Below are positions 52,501-64,000 of a stretch of DNA of 64,000 nt, piece after piece. Position 1 is the first letter of the stretch, and each line of letters starts with the position of its first letter. Source of the DNA: Calliopsis andreniformis (lineage: Eukaryota; Arthropoda; Insecta; Hymenoptera; Andrenidae); contig NW_027480438.1 of the NCBI RefSeq assembly GCF_051401765.1, positions 4,216,001-4,280,000 on the forward strand, in the 5' to 3' direction. A program made the translations under genes and the position numbers. The notes under the pieces were generated by a model. That model ran no database searches and had not been told where the DNA came from. It saw only the letters and a list, made by a program, of their open reading frames with translations.

Positions 52501-55500
52501 AATCCTCAATCGTCACTCCTCAATCCTAAGTCCTCAAACCTCAATTCTGAATCCTCAATCCTGAATCCTCAATCTTCAGCCCTCAGTCCTGAACAATCAG
52601 GTGACAATCCTCAATCCTCAATAGAATATCCTCAATTCACAGTTTTCAATACTCAATACTCAATCTGCAATCTTCAAATCTCTATCCACAAACATCAATT
52701 CTCATCACTCAACCCTCAATACTCAGTCCTCAATGTTCAATCCTCAATCCTCAATTCTCAATCTTCAATCCTCAATACTCCATCTCTAATCCTCAATCCT
52801 CAATACTCAATATACCATCCTCAATCCGCAATACTCAATCCTCAACCCTCAATCCTCAATCCTCAATCATCAATCCTCAATCTTCAATACTCAATCCTCA
52901 ATCCTCAATCCTCAATCCTCAATCCTCAATCCTCTATCTTAAATCCTCAAACCTCAATCCTCAATCCACAATCCTCAATTCTCAATCTTCAATCCTCAAT
53001 ACTCAATCTTAAATCCTCAATCCTCAATCCTCAATCCTCAATCCTCACTCCTCAATCCTCAATCCTCAGTCCTCAAACCACAATCCTGAATTCTCAATCT
53101 TTAGCCCTCAGTCCTCAACAATCAGTTGTCAATCCTCAATCCTCACTAGAATATCCCCAGTTCAGAGTTTTCCATACGCAATACTCGATCTGCAATCTTC
53201 AAATCTCTATCCACAAACATCAATTCTCATCACTCAACCCTCAACACTCAGTCCACAATCCTCAATCTTCAATCCTCAATCCTCAACCCTCAATCCTCAA
53301 TCCTCAATCTTCAATCCTCAATACTCAATCATGAATCCGCAATGCTCAATCCTCAATCCTCAATCCTCAACCCTCAACCGTCAGCCTTCAAGCCTCAATA
53401 CTCAATCTTCAATCCTCAATCCTCAATCCTCAATCCTCAATCCTCATCCTTCAATCCTCAGTACCCAATCCTCAATCTTCAATCCTCAATCCTCAATCCT
53501 CAATTCTCAATCCTCAACCCTCAGCCCTCAGTCCTTAAACCTCAATCCTCAACCCCCAGCCCTCATCCTCAATCCTCAATCCTCAATCCTCAATCCTTAA
53601 TCTTCAATCCTCAATACTCAATCTTCAATCCTCAATCCTCAGACCTCAATGTTCAATCCTCAATGTTCAATCCTCAATACCCAATCCTCAATCTTCACTC
53701 CTCAATCCTCAATCCTCAATCCTCAATCGTCACTCCTCAATCCTCAGTCCTCAAACCTCAATCCTGAATCCTCAATCTTGAATCCTCAATCTTCAGACCT
53801 CAGTCCTCAACAATCAGTTGTCAATTCTCAATCCTCAATAGAATATCATCAATTCACAGTTTTCAATACACAATACTCAATCTGCAATCTTCAAATCTCT
53901 ATCCACAAACACCACTTCTTATCACTCAACCCTCAACTCTCAGTCCCCAAACCTCAATCTTCAATCCTCAACCCTCAATCCTCAATCCTCAATCCTCAAT
54001 CTTCAATCCTCAATACTCAATCATCAATCCGCAATCCTCAATCCTCAATCTTCAATCCTCAATACTCAATCTTCAATCCTCAATCCTCAATCCCCACTCC
54101 TCAAACCTCAATTCTGAATCCTCAATCCTGAATTCTCAATCTTCAGCCCTCAGTCCTGAACAATCAGGTGACAATCCTCAATCCTCAATAGAATATCCTC
54201 AATTCACAGTTTTCAATACTCAATACTCAATCTGCAATCTTCAAATCTCTATCCACAAACATCAATTCTCATCACTCAACCCTCAATACTCAGTCCTCAA
54301 TGTTCAATACTCAATCCTCAATTCTCAATCTTCAATCCTCAATACTCCATCTCTAATCCTCAATCCTCAATACTCAATCTACCATCCTCAATCCGCAATA
54401 CTCAATCCTCAACCCTCAATCCTCAATCCTCAATCATCAATCCTCAATCTTCAATACTCAATCCTCAATCCTCAATCCTCAATCCTCAATCCTCAATCCT
54501 CTATCTTAAATCCTCAAACCTCAATCCTCAATCCACAATCCTCAATTCTCAATCTTCAATCCTCAATACTCAATCTTAAGTCCTCAATCCTCAATCCTCA
54601 ATCCTCAATCCTCAATCCTCAATCCTCAATCCTCAATCCTCAATCCTCATCCTTCAATCCTCAATACCCAATCCTCAATCTTCAATCCTCAATCCTCAAT
54701 CCTCAATTCTCAATCCTCAACCCTTAGCCCTCAGTCCTTAAACCTCAATCCTCAACCCTCAGCCCTCATCCTCAATCCTCAATCCTCAATCCTCAATCCT
54801 TAATCTTCAATCCTCAATACTCAATCTTCAATCCTCAATCCTCAGACCTCAATGTTCAATCCTCAATGTTCAATCCTCAATACCCAATCCTCAATCTTCA
54901 CTCCTCAATCCTCAATCCTCAATCCTCAATCCTCACTCCTCAATCCTCAATCCTCAGTCCTCAAACCACAATCCTGAATTCTCAATCTTCAGCCCTCAGT
55001 CCTCAACAATCAGTTGTCAATCCTCAATCCTCACTAGAATATCCCCAGTTCAGAGTTTTCCATACGCAATACTCAATCTGCAATCTTCAAATCTCTATCC
55101 ACAAACATCAATTGTCATCACTCAACCCTCAACACTCAGTCCCCAATCCTCAACCTTCAACCCTCAATCCTCAACCCTCAATCCACAATCCTCAATCTTC
55201 AATCCTCAATACTCAATCTTCAATCCTCAATCCTCAATCCTCAATCCTCAATTCTCAATCCTTAATCCTTAATCCTCAATCCTCAATCCTCAATCCTCAA
55301 TCCTCAATCCTCAATACTAAATATTCAATCCTCAATACTCAAACTTCAATCCTCAATCCTCAATCCTCAATCCTCACTCCTCATTCTTCAATCCCCAATA
55401 CCCAATCCTCAATCTTCAATCCTCAAACGTCAATCCTCAATTCTCAATCCTCAATCCTCAATCCTCAATCCTCAATCCTCAGTCCTCAATCCTCAATCCT

Positions 55501-55837
55501 CAATCCTCAATCTTCAATCCTCAATACTCAATCTTCAGTCCTCAATTCTCAATACTCAATACTCAATAATCAGACCTCAACCATCAATACTGAACCCTCA
55601 GTCCTTGTCCTCAATCCACAACCCTCAATCCTCAATCCTCAATCTTCAATCATCAATATTCAATATTCAGTCCTCAATGCTCAATCCTCAATCCTCAATC
55701 CTCAATCCTCAATGTTCAATCCGCAATACCCAATCCTGAATCTTCAATCCTCAATCCTCAATCCTCAATCCCCAATCCTCAATCCTCAATCCTCAGTCCT
55801 CAAACCTCAATCCTGAATCCTCAATCCTGAATCCTCA

Positions 55838-58800
55838 ATCTTCAGACCTCAGTCCTCAACAATCAGTTGTCAATTCTCAATCCTCAGTAGAATATCATCA
55901 ATTCACAGTTTTCAATACACAATACTCAATCTGCAATCTTTAAATCTCTATCCACAAACACCAATTATTATCAATCAACCCTCAACTCTCAGTCCCCAAA
56001 CCTCAATCTTCAATCCTCAACCCTCAATCCTCAATCCTCAATCATCAATCCTCAATCTTCAATACTCAATCCTCAATCCTCAATCCTCAACCCTCAATCC
56101 TCAATCCTCTATCTTAAATCCTCAAACCTCAATCCTCAATCCACAATCCTCAATTCTCAATCTTCAATCCTCAATACTCAATCTTAAATCCTCAATTCTC
56201 AATCCTCAATCCTCAATCCTCAATCCTCAATCCTCAATCCTCATCCTTCAATCCTCAATACCCAATCCTCAATCTTCAATCCTCAATCTTCAATCCTCAA
56301 CTCTCAATCCTCAACCCTCAGCCCTCAGTCCTTAAACCTCAATCCTCAACCCTCAGCCCTCATCCTCAATCCTCAATCCTCAATCCTCAATCCTTAATCT
56401 TCACTCCTCAATCCTCAATCCTCAATACTCAATCCTCAAACCTCAGTCCTCAATACTAAATATTCAATCCTCAATACTCAGTCTTCAATCCTCAATCCTC
56501 AATCCTCAATCCTCACTCCTCATTCTTCAATCCTCAATACCCAATCCTCAATCTTCAATCCTCAAACCTCAATCCTCAATTCTCAATCCTCAATCCTCAA
56601 TCCTCAGTCCTCAATCCTCAATACTCAATCCTCAATCCTCAATCCTCAATCTTCAATCCTCAATACTCAATCTTCAGTCCTCAATTCTCAATACTAAATA
56701 CTCAATAATCAGACCTCAACCATCAATACTGAACCCTCAGTCCTTGTCCTCAATCCACAACCCTCAATCCTCAATCCTCAATCTTCAATCATCAATATTC
56801 AATATTCAGTCCTCAATCCTCAATCCTCAATCCTCAATCCTCAATCCTCAATGTTCAATCCGCAATACCCAATCATGAATCTTCAATCCTCAATCCTCAA
56901 TCCTCAATCCCCAATCCTCAATCCTCAATCCTCAGTCCTCAAGCCTCAATCCTGAATCCTCAATCCTGAATCCTCAATCTTCAGACCTCAGTCCTCAACA
57001 ATCAGTTGTCAATTCTCAATCCTCAATAGAATATCATCAATTCACAGTTTTCAATACACAATACTCAATCTGCAATCTTTAAATCTCTATCCACAAACAC
57101 CACTTCTTATCACTCAACCCTCAACTCTCAGTCCCCAAACCTCAATCTTCAATCCTCAACCCTCAATCCTCAATCCTCAATCATCAATCCTCAATCTTCA
57201 ATACTCAATCCTCAATCCTCAATCCTCAACCCTCAATCCTCAATCCTCTATCTTAAATCCTCAAACCTCAATCCTCAATCCACAATCCTCAATTCTCAAT
57301 CTTCAATCCTCAATACTCAATCTTAAATCCTCAATCCTCAATCCTCAATCCTCAATCCTCTATCCTCAATCCTCAATCCTCATCCTTCAATCCTCAATAC
57401 CCAATCCTCAATCTTCAATCCTCAATCCTCAATCCTCAATTCTCAATCCTCAACCCTCAGCCCTCAGTCCTTAAACCTCAATCCTCAACCCTCAGCCCTC
57501 ATCCTCAATCCTCAATCCTCAATCCTCAATCCTCAATCTTCACTCCTCAATCCTCAATCCTCAATCCTCAATCCTCAAACCTCAGTCCTCAAACCACAAT
57601 CCTGAATCCTCAATCCTGAATCCTCAATCTTCAGCCCTCAGTCCTCAACAATCACTTGTCAATCCTCAATCCTCACTAGAATATCCTCAGTTCAGAGCTT
57701 TCCATACGCAATACTCAATCCGCGGTCTCCAAATCTCTATCCACAAACATCAATTCTCATCACTCAACCCTCAACACTCAGTCCCCAATCCTCAATCTGC
57801 AATCCTCAATCCTCAACACTCAATCCTCAATCCTCAACCTTCAATCCTCAATACTCAATCTTCAATCCTCAATCCTCAACACTCAATCCTCAGTCCTCAA
57901 ACCTCAATTCTGAATCCTCGATCCTGAATCCTCAATCTCCAGCCCTCAGTCCTGAACAATTAGGTGACAATCCTCAATCCTTAATAGAATATCCTCAATT
58001 CACAGTTTTCAATACTCAATACTCAATCTGCAATCTTCAAATCTCTATCCACAAACATCAATTCTCATCACTCAACACTCAACACTCAGTCCTCAATGTT
58101 CAATCCTCAATCCTCAATCCTTAATTCTCAATCTTCAATCCTCAATACTCAATCTTAAATCCTCAATCCTCAATCCTCAATACCTAACCCTCAATCTTCA
58201 ATCCTCAATCCTCAATCCTCAATTCTCAATCCTCAATCCTCAACCCTCAATCCTCAATCCTCAATCCTCAATCCTCAATCCTCAATCCTCAACCCTCAAT
58301 CGTCAGTCTTCAAACCTCAATATTCAATCTTCAATCCTCAATCCTCAATCCTCAATCCTCAATCCTCATCCTTCATTCCTCAATACCCAATCCTCAATCT
58401 TCAATCCTCAATCCTCAATCCTCAATTCTCAATCCTCAATCCTCAGTCCTCAGTCCTTAAACCTCAATCCTCAGCCCTCAGCCCACATCCTCAATCCTCA
58501 ATCCTCAATCCTCAATCCTCAACCTTCAATCCTCAATCCTCAATCCTCAGTCCTCAAACCTCAATTCTGAATCCTCAATCCTGAATCCTCAATCTTCAGC
58601 CCTCAGTCCTCAACAATCAGGTGACAATCCTCAATCCTCAATAGAATATCCTCTATTCACAGTTTTCAATACTCAATACTCAATCTGCAATCTTCAAATC
58701 ACTATCCAGAAACATCAATTCTCATCGCTCAACCCTCAACACTCAGTCCTCAATGTTCAATCCTCAATCCTCAATCCTCAATCTTCAATCCTCAATACTC

Positions 58801-58850
58801 AATCTATAATCCTCAATCCTCAACCCTCAATCTTCAATCCTCAATCCCCA
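55838..58850 (+). repeat. Class III HOR, leading fragment of copy 3
   Basis: The first 3 kb of a third class III unit, with landmark cores at 55889, 57028, 57678, 57986 and 58643 in the same order as the full copies. It has a single core where copy 2 has the 287-bp duplicated pair. The match to copies 1 and 2 ends at about 58850, where CAATCCCCAATACTC replaces the expected order. Confidence 0.85.
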
Positions 58851-61800
58851 ATACTCAATCTTCAATCCTCAATCCTCAATCCTCAATCATCAATCCTCAA
58901 TCTTCAATACTCAATCCTCAATCCTCAATCCTCAATCCTCAATCCTCAATCCTCAATCATCAATCCTCAATCTTCAATCCTCAACACTCAATCTTTAATC
59001 CTCAATCTTCAGTCCTCAATCCTCAATCCTCAACCCTCAATCCTCAATCCTCGCACCTCAAACATCAATACTCAACCCTCAGTCCTCGTCCTCAATCCAC
59101 AACGCTCAATCCTCAATCCCCAATCTTCAATCATCAACATTCAATCTTCAGTCCTCAATCCTCAATCCTCAATCCTCAATCCTCATTTCTCAATGTTCAA
59201 TCAGCAATACCCAACCCTCAATCTTCAATCCTCAATCCTCAATCCTCAATCCTCACTCCTCAATCCTCAATCCTCAGTCCTCAAACCTCAATCCTGAATC
59301 CTCAATCCTGAATCCTCAATCTTCAGACCTCAGTCCTCAACAATCAGTTGTCAATTCTCAATCCTCCATAGAATATCATCAATTCACAGTTTTCAATACT
59401 CAATACTGAATCTGTAATCTTTAAATCTCTATCCACAAACATCAATTCTCATCACTCAATCCTCAACACTCAGTCCCCAATCCTCAATCATCAATCCTCA
59501 ATACTCAATCCTCAATCCTCAATCCTCAATCTTCAATCCTCAATACTCAATCATCAATCCTCAAACCTCAATCCTCAATCCTCAATCCTCAACCCTCAAT
59601 CGTGAGTCTTCAAACCTCAATACTCAATCTTCAATCCTCAATCCTCAATCCTCAATCCTCAATCCTCAATCCTCATCCTTCAATCCTCAATACGCAATCC
59701 TCAATCTTTAATCCTCAATCCTCAATCCTCAATTCTCAATCCTCAATCCTCAGTCCTCAGTCCTTAAACCTCAGTCCTCAACCCTCAGCCCTCATCATCA
59801 ATCCTCAATCCTCAATCCTCAATCCTCAATTCTCAATCTTCAACCCTCAACACTCAGTCCTCAATGTTCAAACCTCAATCCTCAATTCTCAATCTTCAAT
59901 CCTCAATACTCAATCTTCAATCCTCAATCCTCAATACTCAATCCTCAGTACTCAATCCTCAAACCGCAATCATCAATCCTCAATCTTCAATACTCAATCC
60001 TCAATCCTCAATCCTCAATACTCAATCCTCAATCCTCAATCATCAATCCTCAATCTTTAATCCTCAATACTCAATCTTTAATCCTCAGCCCTCAATCCTC
60101 AATCTTCAATCTTTAATCCTCAACCCGCAATCCTCAATCCTCAATCCTCAATCCTCAGTCCTCAATCCGCAATCTTCAATCCTCAGCCCTCATCCTCAAT
60201 CCTCAATCCTCAGACCTCAAACATAAATACTCAACCCTCAGTCCTCGTCCTCAATCCGCAACCCTCAATCCTCAATGCTCAATCTTCAATCATCAATATT
60301 CAATCTTCAATCCTCAACCCTCAATCCTCAATCCTCAATCCTCATTCCACAATCCTCGGACCTCAAACATGAATACTCAACCCTCAGTCCTCGTCCTCAA
60401 TCCACAACCCTCGATCCTCAATCCTCAATCTTCAATCATCAATATTCAATCTTCAGTCCTCAATCCTCAATCCTCAATCCTCAATGTTCAATCCGCAATA
60501 CCCAGCCCTCAATCTTCGATCCTCAATGCTCAATCCTCAGTCCTCAATCCTCAATCCTCAATCCTCAGTCCTCAAACCTCAATCCTGAAACCTCAATCCT
60601 GAATCCTCAATCTTCAGCCCTCAGTCGTCAATAATCAATAGTCAATTCTCAATCATCAATAGAATATCCTCAATTCACAGTTTTCAATAATCAATCCCCA
60701 TTCTTCAATCTTCAAATCTCAATCCACAAACATCAATTCCCATCACTCAACCCTCAACACTAAGTCCTCAATCTTCAATCCTCAATCCTCAATCCTCAAC
60801 CTCCAATCCTCAATACTCAATCTTCAATCCGCAATCTTCAATTCTCAATCCTCAATTCTCAATCCTCAATCGTCAATCCTCAATCCCCAATCCTCAATCT
60901 TCAATCCTCAATCCTCTATCCTCAATCCTGAAACCTCAATCCTCAGTCTTCAATCCTCAATACTCAATACCCAATCCTCAGTCTTCAATCCTCAATCCTC
61001 AATCATCAATTCTCAATCCTCAATCCTCAGGCCTCAGTCCTTAAACCTCAATCCTCAACCCTCAGCCCTCATCCTCAATCCTCAACCCTCAATCCTCAAT
61101 CCTCAATCTTCAATCCTCAATACTCAATCTTCAATCCTCAATCCTCAATCCTCAGTCCTCAAACCTCAATTCTGAATCATCAATCTCCAGCCCTCAGTCC
61201 TGAACAATCAGGTGACAATTCTCAATCCTCAATAGAATATCCCCAATTCACAGTTTTCAATACTCAATGCTCAATCTGCAATCTTCAAATCTCTATCCAC
61301 AAACATCAATTCTCATCACTCAACCCTCAATACTCAGTCCTCAATGTTCAATCCTCAATCCTCAATTCTCAATCTTCAATCCTCAATACTCCATCTCTAA
61401 TCCTCAATCCTCAATACTCAATCTACCATCCTCAATCCGCAATACTCAATCCTCAACCCTCAATCCTCAATCCTCAATCATCAATCCTCAATCTTCAATA
61501 CTCAATCCTCAATCCTCAATCCTCAATCCTCAATCCTCAATCCTCTATCTTAAATCCTCAAACCTCAATCCTCAATCCACAATCCTCAATTCTCAATCTT
61601 CAATCCTCAATACTCAATCTTAAATCCTCAATCCTCAATCCTCAACCGTCAATCCTCAATCCTCAATCCTCAATCCTCATCCTTCAATCCTCAATACCCA
61701 ATCCTCAATCTTCAATCCTCAATCCTCAATCCTCAATTCTCAATCCTCAACCCTTAGCCCTCAGTCCTTAAACCTCAATCCTCAACCCTCAGCCCTCATC

Positions 61801-64000
61801 CTCAATCCTCAATCCTCAATCCTCAATCCTTAATCTTCAATCCTCAATACTCAATCTTCAATCCTCAATCCTCAGACCTCAATGTTCAATCCTCAATGTT
61901 CAATCCTCAATACCCAATCCTCAATCCTCACTCCTCATTCTTCAATCCTCAATACCCAATCCTCAATCTTCAATCCTCAATCCTCAATTCTCAATCCTCA
62001 ATCCTCAATCCTCAATCCTCAATCCTCAATACTCAATCCTCAATCCTCAATCCTCAATCTTCAATCCTCAACACTCAATCTTCAGTCCTCAATTCTCAAT
62101 ACTCAATACTCAATAATCAGACCTCAACCATCAATACTGAACCCTCAGTCCTTGGCCTCGATCCACAACCCTCAATCCTCAATCCTCAATCTTCAATCAT
62201 CAATATTCAATATTCAGTCCTCAATCCTCAATCCTCAATCCTCAATCCTCAATCCTCAATGTTCAATCCGCAATACCCAATCCTGAATCTTCAATCCTCA
62301 ATCCTCAATCCTCAATCCCCAATCCTCAATCCTCAATCGTCAGTCCTCAAACCTCAATCCTGAATCCTCAATCCTGAATCCCCAATCTTCAGACCTCAGT
62401 CCTCAACAATCAGTTGTCAATTCTCAATCCTCAATAGAATATCATCAATTCACAGTTTTCAATACACAATACTCAATCTGCAATCTTTAAATCTCTATCC
62501 ACAAACACCAATTCTTATCACTCAACCATCAACACTCAGTCCCCAATCCCCAATGTTCAATCCTCAATACCCAATCCTCAATCTTCGCTCCTCAATCCTC
62601 AATCCTCATTCCTCAATCCTCACTCCTCAATACTCAATCCTCAGTCCTCAAACCACAATCCTGAATCCTCAATCCTGAATCCTCAATCTTCAGCCCTCAG
62701 TCCTCAACAATCAGTTGTCAATCCTCAATCCTCACTAGAATATCCCCAGTTCAGAGTTTTCCATACGCAATACTCAATCTGCAATCTTCAAATCTCTATC
62801 CACAAACATCAATTGTCATCACTCAACCCTCAACACTCAGTCCCCAATCCTCAACCTTCAACCCTCAATCCTCAACCCTCAATCCTCAATCCTCAATCTT
62901 CAATCCTCAATACTCAATCTTCAATCATCAATCCTCAATCCTCAATCCTCAACTCTCAATCCTTAATCCTCAATCCTCAATCCTCAATCCTCAATCCTCA
63001 ATACTCAATCCTCAATCCTCAATCCTCAATCTTCAATCCTCAATACTCAATCTTCAGTCCTCAATTCTCAATCTTCAATCCTCAATACTCAATCCTCAAT
63101 CCTCAATCGTCAATCCTCAATACTCAATCTTCAATCCTCAATCCTCAATCCTCAACCTTCAATCCTCAATCCTCTATCCTCAATCCTCTATCCTCAATCC
63201 TCAATCCTCAATCCTCAATCCTCAATACTAAATATTCAATCCTCAATACTCAGTCTTCAATCCTCAATCCTCAATCCTCAATCCTCACTCCTCATTCTTC
63301 AATCCTCAATACCCAATCCTCAATCTTCAATCCTCAAACCTCAATCCTCAATTCTCAATCCTCAATCCTCAATCCTCAATCCTCAGTCCTCAAACCACAA
63401 TCCTGAATCCTCAATCCTGAATCCACAATCTTCAGCCCTCAGTCCTCAACAATCGGTTGTCAATCCTCAATCCTCACTAGAATATCCCCAGTTCAGAGTT
63501 TTCCATACGCAATACTCAATCTGCAATCTTCAAATCTCTATCCACAAACATCAATTCTCATCACTCAACACTCAACACTCAGTCCTCAATGTTCAATCCT
63601 CAATCCTCAATTCTCAATCTTCAGTCCTCAGTACTCAACCTTAAATCCTCAATCCTCAATCCTCAATCTTCAATCCTCAATCCTCAATACTCAATCCTCA
63701 ACCCTCAATACTCAATCCTCAATCATCAATCCTCACTCCTCAATCCTCAATCCTCAGTCCTCAAACCACAATCCTGAATCCTCAATCCTGAATCCACAAT
63801 CTTCAGCCCTCAGTCCTCAACAATCGGTTGTCAATCCTCAATCCTCACTAGAATATCCCCAGTTCAGAGTTTTCCATACGCAATACTCAATCTGCAATCT
63901 TCAAATCTCTATCCACAAACATCAATTCTCATCACTCAACCCTCAACACTCAGTCGCCAATCCTGAATCTTCAATCCTCAATCCTCAACACTCAATCCTC
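58851..64000 (+). repeat. Mosaic of HOR fragments from classes I, II and III
   Basis: No single higher-order unit fits this region. Pieces of roughly 150-700 bp resemble different places: about 58970-59220 resembles 20310-20560; 59820-60180 resembles class I near 4770-5110; 60360-60480 resembles a 209-bp sub-repeat; 60600-60760 resembles 21655-21790; 60780-61310 resembles class II near 24650-25020; 61310-61900 resembles class III near 43930-44540; 62040-62530 resembles 45020-45510; 62640-63060 resembles 44600-45060. Landmark cores: 59370, 60661, 61234, 62436, 62737, 63479 and 63850. These matches were read by eye, so edges are approximate. The array continues past the window. Confidence 0.75.
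63362..63937 (+). repeat. Two family B landmark blocks 371 bp apart
   Basis: Two near-identical blocks of about 200 bp contain CAATCGGTTGTC (CGGTTG at 63454 and 63825, 371 = 53x7 apart). CGGTTG otherwise occurs only in the class III cores at 40606 and 50693. After CATCACTC the two copies differ: the first goes to CAATGTT and the second to CAGTCGCC, the class III order. This is a local duplication inside the mosaic region. Confidence 0.8.

Larger units (their letters stand above)
45367..55837 (+). repeat. Class III HOR, copy 2 (about 10471 bp)
   Basis: Second class III unit, from the phase point of 45396 to 55867. It is longer than copy 1 because of a private 287-bp duplication near 48007-48580, a net gain of 209 bp between 52114 and 52663, 126 bp (18x7) near 55260-55500, and smaller whole-unit gains. 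Offsets of matching points from copy 1 grow stepwise: 9681, 10017, 10136, 10345, 10471. Landmark cores: 45418, 46536, 47186, 47494, 48151, 48438, 50693, 51931, 52623, 53148, 53840, 54190 and 55036. Confidence 0.88.
1..64000 (+). repeat. Heptameric satellite array, unit CAATCCT
   Basis: The entire window is a head-to-tail array of CAATCCT-like units (AGGATTG on the minus strand). Nearly every stretch can be cut into 7-bp words starting CA, including the most diverged segments. Frequent variants are CAATACT, CAATCTT, CAATTCT, CAACCCT, CAGTCCT, CAAACCT, CAATCAT and CAATGTT. The + strand is very poor in G. No unit is inverted anywhere that I could see. There is no unique flank, so array ends and host locus are unknown. 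Known biology: long arrays of short satellites with higher-order repeats are typical of eukaryotic heterochromatin. Inference: this is a heterochromatic block of an unidentified eukaryote. It is not a vertebrate (CCCTAA) or plant (CCCTAAA) telomere repeat. No gene, tRNA, rRNA, transposon or CRISPR array was seen in any part of it. Confidence 0.97.

Noticed and set aside
1..64000. CRISPR array
   Set aside because: The repeats are contiguous 7-bp units with no unique spacers, and no cas genes are present.
1..64000. Telomeric repeat
   Set aside because: The unit CAATCCT differs from CCCTAA and CCCTAAA. The CCTTAAACC words (for example 8039, 41446) look telomere-like but are single variant units inside CAGTCCTTAAACCTC.
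1..64000. Helical phasing or nucleosome positioning by a 21-bp (3x7) period
   Set aside because: Three units equal about two helical turns, but the AA step recurs every 7 bp and so does not stay on one face of the helix. No sequence evidence supports positioning.
1..64000. An assembly artefact producing the HORs
   Set aside because: Copies differ by private duplications and many substitutions, so they are not simple duplicated contigs. Local collapse or expansion still cannot be excluded without reads.

Overview
The whole 64 kb is one satellite-DNA array. I find no gene, RNA gene or recognisable transposon. The basic unit on the + strand is the heptamer CAATCCT (AGGATTG on the other strand), repeated head to tail from the first base to the last. 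Most units carry one or two substitutions (common variants: CAATACT, CAATCTT, CAATTCT, CAACCCT, CAGTCCT, CAAACCT, CAATCAT, CAATGTT), and a few are 6 bp (CGTCCT, CATCCT). Both edges lie inside the array. An array of this size and layered order is typical of eukaryotic heterochromatin (pericentromere, subtelomere, sex or B chromosome). The sequence gives no basis for naming the species.

Variant heptamers recur in fixed order, so the array has higher-order repeats (HORs). Region 1 (1-20225) is a class I HOR of about 8.6 kb: a truncated copy (1-1936), two full copies (1937-10581, 10582-19093) and the start of a fourth. Region 2 (20226-22680) is a diverged spacer. Region 3 (22681-35685) holds two copies of a class II HOR of about 6.4-6.8 kb. 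Region 4 (35686-58850) holds a class III HOR of about 9.7-10.5 kb: two full copies and the first 3 kb of a third. Region 5 (58851-64000) is a mosaic of short pieces of all three classes. Class III looks chimeric, with class I-like material early and class II-like material later.

About 84 copies of a diverged landmark core, recognised by AGAATAT, are scattered through the array in three main families. Even these cores parse into heptamers. Length differences between aligned HOR copies are multiples of 7 (for example 98 = 14x7 and 287 = 41x7), or multiples of 7 plus a 6-bp unit. This fits growth by unequal exchange and slippage in unit register.

The many forward open frames are a consequence of the repeat. 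Because 7 is not a multiple of 3, perfect CAATCCT repeats read as the same stop-free heptapeptide cycle (QSSILNP) in all three forward frames, while every reverse frame meets TGA every 21 nt. I do not call any of them a gene. The notable content is the architecture: nested repeats at about 7, 209, 2300 and 6400-10500 bp, private duplications that record recent exchanges, and the recurrent landmark cores.
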